Shown here one piece after another: positions 17,651-26,487 of a stretch of DNA of 64,000 nucleotides. Under the pieces are notes generated by a model. That model made no database searches. It was not told the origin of the DNA and saw only the letters and a list, made by a program, of their open reading frames with translations. Source of the stretch: Parasphingorhabdus marina DSM 22363. Its GTDB lineage: Bacteria; Pseudomonadota; Alphaproteobacteria; Sphingomonadales; Sphingomonadaceae. Both the position numbers and the translations under genes were made by a program. The stretch spans positions 620,001 through 684,000 of the forward strand of contig NZ_FSQW01000001.1 of assembly GCF_900128895.1 (NCBI RefSeq), given 5' to 3'. Numbering within the stretch: the first letter of the stretch is position 1; the number at the start of each line of letters is the position of its first letter.

Positions 17651-17731
17651 GCTGTCGGAACATGGCGACAATTTGCAGCTGCCGTCAACGATTTAACCAG
17701 CTAAGGTAAAACAAAACAGGGAAGGGTGCCC

Positions 17732-18823
17732 ATGACCAAACGGATCACCATTGTCGGCGGCGGCTATGCCGGAACGATGCTCGCCAAGGCGCTTGATAAT
17801 CGCGCGGACGTGACGTTGATCGAGCCACGCGACAAATGGGTACATAATGTCGCAATGATCCGCGCAATGGCGCAACCGGATCTGCTGGACCAGATCATCA
17901 TGCCCTATGACGGATTGCTGCAAAATGGCCGGATGGTGCTGGCCCGGGCGAAGTCTTTCCGGGACACCACGACAATCCTGGAAAATGGCGAGGAAATTTC
18001 CGGGGACATTGTGGTGGTGGCGACGGGATCACAATATGCCGCGCCCTTCAAGATGCAGGGGGATGACAGTGCGGCATTTCTCAAAAATGTCCGCAAGACC
18101 ATGACCCGGATCGACAAGGCCGGTTCCATTGCTATTGTCGGCGCCGGTGCGGTGGGTGTCGAGCTGGCTGGCGAGATTGCCGCAGTACGGCCGGAGAAAC
18201 AGATCACGCTGGTCACGGCAGATAACGGACTATTCCCCGACTATCCGAAAAAGCTGGGACGTTCGATCGCCCGGCAACTTGGCGAGCTGGGAGTCAAGCT
18301 GCGGCTGGGGGAACGGATTGCCAAACTGGAGAAAAGCGATCAGCCCTATAAACCGGCAACTGGCAAACTGCTGCTGTCTGACGGCTTCCCGATCAATGTC
18401 GATCTGGTCATTCCCGCCATTGGCACCCTGCCGGTTACGGATATCATGAAGTCGGTCGAAGGCGTTGATTTTGCGGAAGATGGCCGGGTCATCGTCGACA
18501 AGTGGCTGCGACCGGTACCGCACAATAACCTGTTTGCTATCGGCGATATCGCATCCACCAGTGATACGATGACCATTGTCGGTCTCACGCGACAGGTTGA
18601 ATGGCTGACCAAAACGCTCAAGGCTGTGATTGGGGGCAAGCCGCTGGACCGCGCCAGACCTTACAAGCCCTGGCCCAAACCGCTGATCCTTCTGCCGCTG
18701 GGCGAAGACAAGGGCGCCAGTGCCTTGCCATTCGGCGTGACCGGCCCGTTGCTGACATCAGCCATCAAGGGCCGGAAGCTGTTCATTCCGAGATATCACA
18801 AGCAGTTTGACTGGCAGCCCTGA
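17732..18823 (+). CDS. FAD-dependent pyridine nucleotide-disulphide oxidoreductase family protein (NDH-2/AIFM2-like)
   Basis: A 363-residue flavoprotein with two dinucleotide folds: IVGGGYAGTMLAKAL at the N-terminus for FAD and IVGAGAVGVELAGEI near residue 137 for NAD(P)H. The second FAD motif FAIGDIAST is near 270. Order and length match small type II NADH dehydrogenases and AIFM2/FSP1-like quinone reductases; there is no redox-active CxxxxC, so it is not a disulphide reductase. GAAGGG lies five bases before the ATG at 17732. It converges on the acyl-CoA synthetase gene with ten bases between stops. Acceptor unknown. Confidence 0.85.
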   Translation: MTKRITIVGGGYAGTMLAKALDNRADVTLIEPRDKWVHNVAMIRAMAQPDLLDQIIMPYDGLLQNGRMVLARAKSFRDTTTILENGEEISGDIVVVATGSQYAAPFKMQGDDSAAFLKNVRKTMTRIDKAGSIAIVGAGAVGVELAGEIAAVRPEKQITLVTADNGLFPDYPKKLGRSIARQLGELGVKLRLGERIAKLEKSDQPYKPATGKLLLSDGFPINVDLVIPAIGTLPVTDIMKSVEGVDFAEDGRVIVDKWLRPVPHNNLFAIGDIASTSDTMTIVGLTRQVEWLTKTLKAVIGGKPLDRARPYKPWPKPLILLPLGEDKGASALPFGVTGPLLTSAIKGRKLFIPRYHKQFDWQP

Positions 18824-18833
18824 GGCGGCGGGG

Positions 18834-20474
18834 TCAGGCGACGGCCATATCGAGTGCATCAAGGGCGATTTCCTTCGCCTTCTTGTAACCCGCCTTGCCA
18901 TTGGCGGCGCGCGGGACATCGTCGACCGTGATAAAAGCCCGCGGCGCCTTGTAGGCCGCGAGATGCGACCGGACATGGTCATTCAGCGCGGATTCGTCAA
19001 ATTGCGCGCCGCTGCTCACGGACAGGACAGCGGTGATCTTCTCGCCGAACCGGTCATCGGGCACCCCGACAACCAGGCAATCATAGACGCTGTCATGGGT
19101 CTTGAGCACTTCCTCGACCTCCTCGGGGAAGATCTTTTCGCCGCCGCTGTTGATGCAGATAGACCCGCGGCCGAGCAGAGTGACCGTGCCATCGGCTTCG
19201 ACCCTGGCATAGTCGCCGGGTATGGAATAGCGGACGCCATCAAAGGTCTTGAACGTGGCCGCGCTTTTTTCTTCATCCTTGTAATAGCCCAGCGGCACCA
19301 TCCCGCCATTGCAGATCAGGCCGATCTCGTCAGACCCCGGCTCCACCGGCTTGCCTTCTTCGGTCAGGATCTTGGTTGTCTCCGCCATTTCGAAGCTGGC
19401 GGTCTTGTCGGTTTCGGTGGTTTCGCGTGTGGTGACCGACGCGCCCATGCTGCCTTCGGTCGATCCCATGCTGTCGACAATGACCATTTCGATATGCTCG
19501 AGCAGGCCTTTCTTCACTTCGGATGACCACATCACACCGGAAGAACCGATCATCTGGATCGATTCCAGATCATAGGCCCGGCCTTCGTCACGCGCATCAT
19601 TCAACGCCTGGAGCATCGGCTTCGCAAACACGTCGCCGACGATGGTCAGGTCCGTGACTTTCTCGTCCTGCGCCAGCTGCCACAAGGCGTGCGGGTCAAA
19701 ATGCTGATTGTCGAACAGGATGACACAGCCACCCAGCGAATGCGGGATCATTGCTCCGATCCACATGCCGGTTCCATGCATCAGCGGACAGGCAGGGATG
19801 GATCGTGTCGCGGCCCCGGCGGCGTGCAGTGCCTGGGTCAGCGGGCCGAAACCGTCCGCGCCATCAGGCAACGTCATTTCCCGCATCTCGAAACCCTTGG
19901 TGAAAAGATTGCTGGCAAATGTCTCGTGATCATACATCACGCCCTTAGGCATACCGGTCGTTCCGCCGGTATAGAGCATATACAGATCCTGGTTGGACCG
20001 TTCGATCACCGGCATCGGTGACGCGCCTTGCAGGGCGGTTTCATAATCGACGGCACCGTCCATATGTTCGCCGGAACCATCGGCGATTTCCAGAAAAAGC
20101 TTCACTTCCGGCAGCTTGTCCCGAATGGCAGCAACCCTTGGTGCAAACCGGGCCTGATAGATCAGCGCCTCGCTGTCACTGTTGGTGATGACATGGGTCA
20201 GCTCGGCCTCGAGATACCGATAATTGACATTGACCGGGCAGATCCGCGCTTTGAACGCACCAAACTGCGATTCCATATATTCCGCGCAATTATTGGCGTA
20301 GATGGAAAGCTTGGTACCGGCCGAAAGACCATGATCAGCGAGGACCTGCGCAATGCGGGCGGCACGGTTCTCGTATTCTGCCCAGTCATACCGTTTTTCG
20401 CCGTCAATTATTGCCGGTTTGTCGGGAATTGCCTGGGCAATATTTTCCCAGATATCTGCCATCTGCCAACGCAT
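18834..20474 (-). CDS. Acyl-CoA synthetase (AMP-binding)
   Basis: ATP-dependent CoA ligase of 546 residues that would activate a carboxylic acid as acyl-AMP and then acyl-CoA. The AMP-binding motif YTGGTTGMPKG is near residue 175; YSIPGDYARVEADGTVTLLGR and the C-terminal NGKAGYKKAKE with the catalytic lysine are present. AAAGGAGAG precedes the ATG at 20474. It is the last gene of the AtuA-led operon, 73 bases after the TIGR03084-like gene, so it probably supplies the CoA thioester used by the carboxylase and hydratase upstream. AtuH has the corresponding role in the Pseudomonas acyclic-terpene cluster. Confidence 0.9.
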   Translation of the reverse strand: MRWQMADIWENIAQAIPDKPAIIDGEKRYDWAEYENRAARIAQVLADHGLSAGTKLSIYANNCAEYMESQFGAFKARICPVNVNYRYLEAELTHVITNSDSEALIYQARFAPRVAAIRDKLPEVKLFLEIADGSGEHMDGAVDYETALQGASPMPVIERSNQDLYMLYTGGTTGMPKGVMYDHETFASNLFTKGFEMREMTLPDGADGFGPLTQALHAAGAATRSIPACPLMHGTGMWIGAMIPHSLGGCVILFDNQHFDPHALWQLAQDEKVTDLTIVGDVFAKPMLQALNDARDEGRAYDLESIQMIGSSGVMWSSEVKKGLLEHIEMVIVDSMGSTEGSMGASVTTRETTETDKTASFEMAETTKILTEEGKPVEPGSDEIGLICNGGMVPLGYYKDEEKSAATFKTFDGVRYSIPGDYARVEADGTVTLLGRGSICINSGGEKIFPEEVEEVLKTHDSVYDCLVVGVPDDRFGEKITAVLSVSSGAQFDESALNDHVRSHLAAYKAPRAFITVDDVPRAANGKAGYKKAKEIALDALDMAVA

Positions 20475-20547
20475 CCGAATCTCTCCTTTTTCTTTGGAAC
20501 ATAGCCGGATTCACGGATGCAGCAATAGGCGCAATTGATAGATAATA

Positions 20548-21363
20548 TTACCCAGACTTGATAGAGCGGGTGCCCGGTGCCGGGGGCTTTTCCGCTCCAC
20601 CGGCGAAGCATTGGGCAATTTCCATCCAACGGGTCGCGTTGGGCCCGGTGACGTGCAGACCGGTATCCGCAATATTGCGGGTCTGGGTGACGACCTGGCA
20701 GAACTCCTCGGCCAGCCCTTCAATGCGTTCTGCCGTGTTGTCGTCACCAAGTTCCCAGACCGCTCCGGACGGGGTGGTGAGCTTGAGGAACGGGACGGGC
20801 TCCGGGGCTTCTTCGCCATTGACCTTGAAAGTCCAGCCATAGGTGTTGAGGCCGATCATGACGATATTGCGAATCCGGTCGGTATTTTCGCGGCTGAGTC
20901 CGAGCACATCATAAATAGCCTGGGCATGGGACCAGTTTTCCATCAGACGAGCCGTGATCGAGGAACGGACGCTCATCGAAGGGCCTGCCCATTCGACCCG
21001 CATTGACGGATCCGCTGCGCCGAATTCCGGCGCCATTTTCTGATAAAAATCGCGCCATGTCTTTACCAGTTCTGCTCCCGAAAGGCCGCCCAAATAATCG
21101 GATTCAAAAAACCGCATGGATGTCTGACCCTTCATGCCGCCCATGGCTTCGCGGAAAAAGGCGTGGAATCGCTCCGGTTCTGTGAGCGACCAGTAGGCCG
21201 CCATGTTCCAGATATGCAGATGGCGCAATATCGCGTTGATCGTCCAGCTTTTGAAGCCGGTCTCCTGTTCCATCCGGGCATCGGACAGATCACTGACCAG
21301 CGCATATATGGCTTCGCTTTCGTCGAGAAAATCCTGCGCCTGTTGCATCATCTGATCATGCAC
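20548..21363 (-). CDS. TIGR03084-like protein (DinB/mycothiol-isomerase-like)
   Basis: A 271-residue protein that I recognise as TIGR03084-like. The N-terminal half is a DinB-type helical bundle with candidate metal histidines in ILRHLHIWNMAAY and ENWSHAQAIYDVLG. The C-terminal part (TLKVNGEEAPEPVPFLKLT-like region and WELGDDNTAERIEGLAEEF) resembles the MDMPI C-terminal domain. The relatives include mycothiol-dependent maleylpyruvate isomerase, yet an alphaproteobacterium should lack mycothiol, so the cofactor and reaction are open. Its first eight bases overlap the CoA-transferase gene end, placing it firmly in the operon. Confidence 0.75.
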   Translation of the reverse strand: MHDQMMQQAQDFLDESEAIYALVSDLSDARMEQETGFKSWTINAILRHLHIWNMAAYWSLTEPERFHAFFREAMGGMKGQTSMRFFESDYLGGLSGAELVKTWRDFYQKMAPEFGAADPSMRVEWAGPSMSVRSSITARLMENWSHAQAIYDVLGLSRENTDRIRNIVMIGLNTYGWTFKVNGEEAPEPVPFLKLTTPSGAVWELGDDNTAERIEGLAEEFCQVVTQTRNIADTGLHVTGPNATRWMEIAQCFAGGAEKPPAPGTRSIKSG

Positions 21364-22516
21364 CTTTCATTCCGATTTCCGCCAATATGTCATCCGTATG
21401 CTGCCCGAGTGCCGGGCTGGGTCCGCAAGGCGGGAGTTTCTGCCCGGCAAAATGGACCGGCGAACCCGCATTTTTCAGAGGACCGAGTAACGGGTGATCC
21501 TGATCTTCGAAAACGCCCATGGCGACAAATTGTTCATGGTTCTGGATTTCCTCCAGTGACATGCAGGGGGCAGCCGGCACGTCTCGTTCAGCCAGTCCGG
21601 CGACGAGATCGGTGGTGTTCATCCGCGGCGGTTCACTGGCAACCAGGCTGGCCAGTTCTCCCATGCGCAGGCTGCGGTTTTCGATGCCCTTGTATTTTTC
21701 CTCTGCCTTGAGGTCTTCCCGTCCGATCATATCGAAGACGGCTTCCCAGTGATCGTCCGACATGGCCGCATAGGCTATGGCCCCGTCCGTTGTGCGCAGC
21801 GGCAGCTGATAATAATCGGCAAAGGGCACGCCGTGAATGACATCATCTCCCTTGAGCGTCAGGTGCATCCCGCCATCCGGCCAGAGAAACGCGACGCAGC
21901 TGGCGAGCATGGACAGGTCGATATGCTGGCCTTCACCCATGCGCTCGCGGGCAAACAGCGCAGCGGTTATCGCCTGAGCCGCAGTGTATGCGGTCAGCTT
22001 GTCGCACAGCAGGGTTTTGACATAGGCGAAACTTTCGGGATGTCCCTGCAGCGACATGAAACCGGTCATCGCCTGCATGACATGATCATAGGCCGGCCGG
22101 TCAGACAATGGCCCCTGGTGCCCGAAACCGGTAATGGCGCAATAGATGAGTTCGGGCCGTTCCGCGCGCAATGCGGCGCTGCCGAGGCCCAGCCGGTCCA
22201 TGACCCCGGTGCGGTAGTTGTGAATGACGACATCCGCTTCAAGGCACAGCTTGCGGGCGGCTGCGACACCATCATCGGACTTGAGATCGAGCGTGATTGA
22301 ACGCTTGGCGCGGTTGCAATTGTTGAACAGGCCGGAAATGCTGTCCTTGCGGCTACCCAGCCAGCGCATTGGATCACCCATGCCGGGTGGCTCGACCTTG
22401 ATGACATCCGCCCCTTGTTGCGCGAACATCATCGTGGCCAGAGAGGCCGTGATCATGGTGGAAAATTCGACGACCTTGATCCCGGCGAGCGGTTGCTGAG
22501 CGGTTGTTTCGGCCAT
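21356..22516 (-). CDS. CaiB/BaiF family (class III) CoA transferase
   Basis: A 386-residue CoA transferase of the formyl-CoA-transferase/CaiB type, which moves CoA between acyl-CoA and a carboxylate. Visible family features are GIKVVEFSTMITASLATMM at the start, VIKVEPPGMGDPMR, KRSITLDLK, HNYRTGVMDRLG and ITGFGHQGPLSDRPAYDHVMQA. The catalytic aspartate should lie just after residue 160 of the fold. The frame opens to 22561, but GAAGGAAG precedes the ATG at 22516, 13 bases after the nitronate-monooxygenase stop. It may exchange CoA between the substrate acid of the pathway and a product acyl-CoA. Confidence 0.88.
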   Translation of the reverse strand: MAETTAQQPLAGIKVVEFSTMITASLATMMFAQQGADVIKVEPPGMGDPMRWLGSRKDSISGLFNNCNRAKRSITLDLKSDDGVAAARKLCLEADVVIHNYRTGVMDRLGLGSAALRAERPELIYCAITGFGHQGPLSDRPAYDHVMQAMTGFMSLQGHPESFAYVKTLLCDKLTAYTAAQAITAALFARERMGEGQHIDLSMLASCVAFLWPDGGMHLTLKGDDVIHGVPFADYYQLPLRTTDGAIAYAAMSDDHWEAVFDMIGREDLKAEEKYKGIENRSLRMGELASLVASEPPRMNTTDLVAGLAERDVPAAPCMSLEEIQNHEQFVAMGVFEDQDHPLLGPLKNAGSPVHFAGQKLPPCGPSPALGQHTDDILAEIGMKGA

Positions 22517-22529
22517 GTTCTTCCTTCGG

Positions 22530-23675
22530 CTATTCCTCGAGATTGGCGGCCAGCCGTTCATAGGCGGCCAGAAAATCTTCCTTGAACTCCTGTACCACCT
22601 GACCGGTCGTCATCTGCTGGTTCATCAGCCCGACACCCTGGCCGACCCAATAGGTGGCGAGATCTTTCGCGCCCTGATTATCGCCCTGACTCAACTTGTC
22701 GATAGTGCGAAGCGGCGGTTCGGCAACTAGCGATTGTAGGGGCATGGCAAGCGGCTCCGGCGCGCCTTCGGCTTCCCAGGCATCGGTCCAGGGTGACCGC
22801 AGCTGACGCGACGGCTTGCCGGTCCGTGATCTGGCGCGCACCGTATCTCGCGAACTGGCCTGCAGCATTTTCTCTTTCACTACCGGGTTGGTTTCCGCCT
22901 CTGCCGTCGTCAGCCAGACCGAGCCGCACCAGACGCCGGCAGCCCCCATCGCCATGGCAGCGGCCATCTGGGAACCGGTGGCAATGCCGCCGGCAGCCAG
23001 CACCGGTGTATCATCGCCCATCTCGCGGAGCGCGTTGCAGACTTCCGGGATCAGGACCATGGTGGCCACATCACCGGTATGACCACCGGCTTCCCCGCCG
23101 ACAGCAATGATGATGTCCACGCCGGCCGCGACCTGTAACAGGGCATGTTCCTTCGTCCCGACCAGAGCGGCCACCGGAACATTATGCTTCGCACCGAGCT
23201 CCGTCATTACCTGCGGCGGAATGCCCAGCGCATTGGCGATCAACTTGATCGGATGGCGGAATGCGACCTCTAGCAGAGCCCCGGCGGTACCACCGCGCAA
23301 ATTGTCTGTTCCGGCCGCCTGTTCGCGGCGCATCGGTTCCAGATCCCCCGGATCGACGCCATGACGCGCCATGATGTCACTGGAAAAGCGCTTATGTTCT
23401 TCCGGGATCATCGCCAGGGTCGTATCAATATCAATCTGCTCGCCTTTGCCTTCGACCTTGTTCGGTACAATGATATCCAGCCCATAGGGCTTGCCATCGA
23501 CATGATCATCGATCCAGCTGAGCTCTTCCTCGAGCGTTTCCGGCGTGCAGTTGACACCGCCAAATACGCCCATGCCCCCGGCGCGAGACACCGCCGCCAC
23601 GACATCGCGGCAATGGGAAAAGGCTACCAGCGGGAATTCGATGCCCAGCATCTCGCAAATCGGGTTTTTCATCAT
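22530..23675 (-). CDS. Nitronate monooxygenase family flavoprotein
   Basis: A 381-residue TIM-barrel FMN protein of the nitronate-monooxygenase/2-nitropropane-dioxygenase family. Seen are FPLVAFSHCRDVVAAVSRAGGMGVFGG at the N-terminus (in two parts), VGGEAGGHTGDVATMVLIPEV near residue 190, and VLAAGGIATGSQMAAAMAMGA for the phosphate-binding region. In many bacteria such genes sit in acyl-CoA operons and probably act on acyl-CoA-like compounds rather than nitronates. The start overlaps the biotin-carboxylase stop by four bases. No nitro-compound genes are nearby, so the role is open. Confidence 0.85.
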   Translation of the reverse strand: MMKNPICEMLGIEFPLVAFSHCRDVVAAVSRAGGMGVFGGVNCTPETLEEELSWIDDHVDGKPYGLDIIVPNKVEGKGEQIDIDTTLAMIPEEHKRFSSDIMARHGVDPGDLEPMRREQAAGTDNLRGGTAGALLEVAFRHPIKLIANALGIPPQVMTELGAKHNVPVAALVGTKEHALLQVAAGVDIIIAVGGEAGGHTGDVATMVLIPEVCNALREMGDDTPVLAAGGIATGSQMAAAMAMGAAGVWCGSVWLTTAEAETNPVVKEKMLQASSRDTVRARSRTGKPSRQLRSPWTDAWEAEGAPEPLAMPLQSLVAEPPLRTIDKLSQGDNQGAKDLATYWVGQGVGLMNQQMTTGQVVQEFKEDFLAAYERLAANLEE

Positions 23676-25681
23676 GCCTCTTCTTCTTCTGCGTTCGGGG
23701 TGATTTCCAGGATCAGGTCATCGGCGGCGATCTGGTTGCCGGCGCTGGCGGCGATCGTTTCCACAACCCCGTCAATCTCTGCGAGAATTTCGTGTTGCAT
23801 CTTCATCGCTTCCAGCACCGCCAGCTTGTCGCCTTTGCTGACGGTTGCACCGCTCTCGACCAGAATTTCCAGCAGCAGCCCGTGCATCGGGGCAACCACA
23901 GTACCGCCACCGCCGGCATCTTCCATGGCGCTGAGTCCGGTCTGGTCGGTTACGGAAACGGATCGGGTGGGCAGGGCCACATGCAGATCCCGGTGGTGGC
24001 TGTGATAGATGGCCGTTGTCCCGTGCCCGTCGACACGCAATCTGGCTGTGGTGTCGCCGAGTTCGAGCAATTCGACCTGAGCTCTGTTCTCGCCAGCTTC
24101 GACACGATAGCGTTCTGGTGCCTCGACATGCAGATGGATCAGCCCGTCGCCACCGCAAGCCGCCGCAAGCCCTTCATATTGCATGACACTGTGCAAGCTG
24201 CCGGTCGTGGACCAGTCGAGCATCTCCGGATTCACGTTGAGCGCGAGATCGTGGGCCGCCTGTTGGCGCAATTTGTGCTGCAAGGCTGCGGCCACTGCAA
24301 AAGTCCCGAAATCATGCGCGCCGAGATCGACGCCGCCCTCGCCATAATTTTCCGCAATGAAAGCTGTTGTCGCCTGGCCACTGCAAAAGTCCGGCTTGCC
24401 CAGCGCGTCGATCAGAAAGTCGCGATTGGTCTTTGGACCGAACAGCGCGGTCTCGGCCAGAGCGCGAACCATTTTGCGCCGCGCATCTTCGCGGGTGGCG
24501 CCGTGGGTGATAATCTTGGCAACCATGCTGTCGTAGAAAGGCGAGACCTCGCCGCCGGTGGCAATACCGTCGTCCACCCGGGCAATGTCCGAAGGGTGCC
24601 ACAGATCGACATGCCCGGTGCTCGGGAGAAAATCGTCGGCCGGATCTTCGGCATAGAGCCGCACTTCCATCGCGTGGCCGGTCAGTGTCACATCTTCCTG
24701 CGCAAGACCGAGAGAGTCGCCTTGCGCAACTTTCAGCTGGAGAGCGACCAGATCAAGACCGGTGATTTCCTCGGTGACGGGATGCTCGACCTGCAGCCGG
24801 GTGTTCATCTCGAGAAAATAGAATTCTCCCGATGGATCGAGCAAAAATTCGACGGTGCCGGCGCCGCGATAATCGACCGCACGCGCAGCTTCGACAGCTG
24901 CTGCGCCCATTTCCACCCGCAATTCGGGTGTCATGACCGGGCAGGGGGCTTCCTCGATGACTTTCTGGTGCCGTCGCTGTACCGAACAGTCCCGTTCGCC
25001 GAGATGGATGGTGTTGCCGTGACTGTCGGCAAAGACCTGCAGCTCGACATGGCGGGGTTTGATGATCGCTTTTTCCAGGATCAGCTCGCCATTTCCGAAG
25101 GCGTTTTCTGCCTCGGATCGCGCGAGCTTGATCGCATTGGCAACATCCGCCTGATCATGGACCAGTCGCATGCCGCGACCGCCGCCACCCGCTGCGGCCT
25201 TGACCATCAGCGGCACGCCGATTGTTTTCGCTTCGGCGATGAGGGTTGCGTCGGATTGATCATCATCCTGATAGCCGGGCACACAGGGCACACCGGCGGC
25301 GATCATGGCGCGCTTGGATCGCGCTTTGTCACCCATCACGTCAATCGCCTGTTCCGGCGGGCCGACAAAGATGATGTCGGCGGCGGCACAGGCTTGCGAG
25401 AAGGCGGCATTTTCCGACAGGAAACCATAGCCGGGATGGATGGCATCCGCGCCGGTTTCTTTCGCCGCTGCAATAATGGTCTCGATCTGCAGATAGGATT
25501 CGTTCACCGGCGCGGGACCGATACGAACGGCGTCATCCGCCATTTGTACATGGGGTGCCTCAGCATCGGCATCCGAATAGACCGCGACGGTACGGATGCC
25601 CATGGCCCGCGCCGTGCGCATGACCCGGCAGGCAATTTCGCCGCGATTGGCAACAAGAAGTGTGGAGATTTGTTTTGTCAT
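23672..25681 (-). CDS. Acyl-CoA carboxylase alpha subunit (biotin carboxylase and biotin carrier)
   Basis: A 669-residue alpha subunit of a biotin-dependent acyl-CoA carboxylase (methylcrotonyl-, geranyl- or propionyl-CoA type). The N-terminal biotin-carboxylase domain starts LLVANRGEIACRVMRTA, contains the ATP-grasp glycine loop AAAGGGGRGMR and the MNTRLQVEHPVTE motif. A BT-type linker domain follows, and the C-terminal biotinyl domain carries EAMKMQHEI with the biotinylated lysine. Partner beta subunit is two genes upstream at 26484-28106. Four-base overlaps join it to its neighbours. In the Atu cluster the counterpart is AtuF; here substrate specificity cannot be read. Confidence 0.93.
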   Translation of the reverse strand: MTKQISTLLVANRGEIACRVMRTARAMGIRTVAVYSDADAEAPHVQMADDAVRIGPAPVNESYLQIETIIAAAKETGADAIHPGYGFLSENAAFSQACAAADIIFVGPPEQAIDVMGDKARSKRAMIAAGVPCVPGYQDDDQSDATLIAEAKTIGVPLMVKAAAGGGGRGMRLVHDQADVANAIKLARSEAENAFGNGELILEKAIIKPRHVELQVFADSHGNTIHLGERDCSVQRRHQKVIEEAPCPVMTPELRVEMGAAAVEAARAVDYRGAGTVEFLLDPSGEFYFLEMNTRLQVEHPVTEEITGLDLVALQLKVAQGDSLGLAQEDVTLTGHAMEVRLYAEDPADDFLPSTGHVDLWHPSDIARVDDGIATGGEVSPFYDSMVAKIITHGATREDARRKMVRALAETALFGPKTNRDFLIDALGKPDFCSGQATTAFIAENYGEGGVDLGAHDFGTFAVAAALQHKLRQQAAHDLALNVNPEMLDWSTTGSLHSVMQYEGLAAACGGDGLIHLHVEAPERYRVEAGENRAQVELLELGDTTARLRVDGHGTTAIYHSHHRDLHVALPTRSVSVTDQTGLSAMEDAGGGGTVVAPMHGLLLEILVESGATVSKGDKLAVLEAMKMQHEILAEIDGVVETIAASAGNQIAADDLILEITPNAEEEEA

Positions 25682-26487
25682 GGTTTCACCACCCAGCTGG
25701 GTTTGCGTTTTTCGAAGAAACTGGCCACACCTTCCCTGGCTTCGTCGCTGACCATCCGGTCCGCGAAATTTTCCGCGGCGAGGCGAATGACTTCGTCGCG
25801 CGGTTTGCCGGCGATCTGGCCGAGCAGCTCCTTGGTTGCTGCAACCGCGCCGGGCGCGGCGCCCAGCACTTGCTTGCGCAATTGCATTTCAATGGCTTCG
25901 AGTCCGGCAACATCGTCCGCGATGAAATCGGCAAAGCCAAGATCATGCGCCTGGGTGCCATCAAAGCGGGCCGCTGTCAGCATCAGGCGGCGCCCGGTAG
26001 CATAGCCCAGTTTCTGGATGACAAAGGGGGAGATTTGGGCCGGAGTCACACCGATCGCTGTCTCGGTCATCGCAAAGCGCGCGCCGCTTTCGCAGATCAC
26101 TACATCGGCGCAGCAGGACAGACCAAAGCCGCCGGCCATCGCTGCCCCTTCGATCAGCACAATCACCACCTGCGGGGCGGTATTGACGAGGTCGAATATT
26201 TCCGCGGCTCCCATCGACATGGTGATGGTCGCTTCCCGATCGCCGCTTGCCTGGAAATTCTCCTTGAAATTCTTGAGATCTGCTCCGGCGCAAAACACGC
26301 CGCCGCGCCCGCGCAAGGTGATCCCCCGGACGGCGCGATCCTCACGAACGCCTTTTAAAACAAAGGCTAATTCCGACACCAAAGCGTCACTCAGCGCGTT
26401 GCGGTTGTCCGGCTGGTTGAACCAGATGGTGAGCCAGCCGTTTTGAAGTTCCAGTTCCAGCGTTTCCGTTTTTGGCAGTTCGGTCAT
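25678..26487 (-). CDS. Enoyl-CoA hydratase/isomerase
   Basis: A 269-residue crotonase-fold protein. The oxyanion-hole motifs are GVFCAGADLKNF near residue 67 and AAMAGGFGLSCCADVVI near 115. A glutamate appears in CESGARFAMTETAIGV, the region of the catalytic acids. It lies between the two carboxylase subunits with four-base overlaps on both sides, the position of AtuE (isohexenylglutaconyl-CoA hydratase) or LiuC (methylglutaconyl-CoA hydratase) in related clusters. It therefore probably hydrates the carboxylated enoyl-CoA made by its neighbours, although this is inferred only from position. Confidence 0.9.
   Translation of the reverse strand: MTELPKTETLELELQNGWLTIWFNQPDNRNALSDALVSELAFVLKGVREDRAVRGITLRGRGGVFCAGADLKNFKENFQASGDREATITMSMGAAEIFDLVNTAPQVVIVLIEGAAMAGGFGLSCCADVVICESGARFAMTETAIGVTPAQISPFVIQKLGYATGRRLMLTAARFDGTQAHDLGFADFIADDVAGLEAIEMQLRKQVLGAAPGAVAATKELLGQIAGKPRDEVIRLAAENFADRMVSDEAREGVASFFEKRKPSWVVKP

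Noticed and set aside
23792-26005. Open frame of 737 codons opposite the biotin carboxylase and hydratase genes
   Set aside because: Same reason; its translation is low-complexity and matches nothing known, whereas the minus-strand genes are intact.
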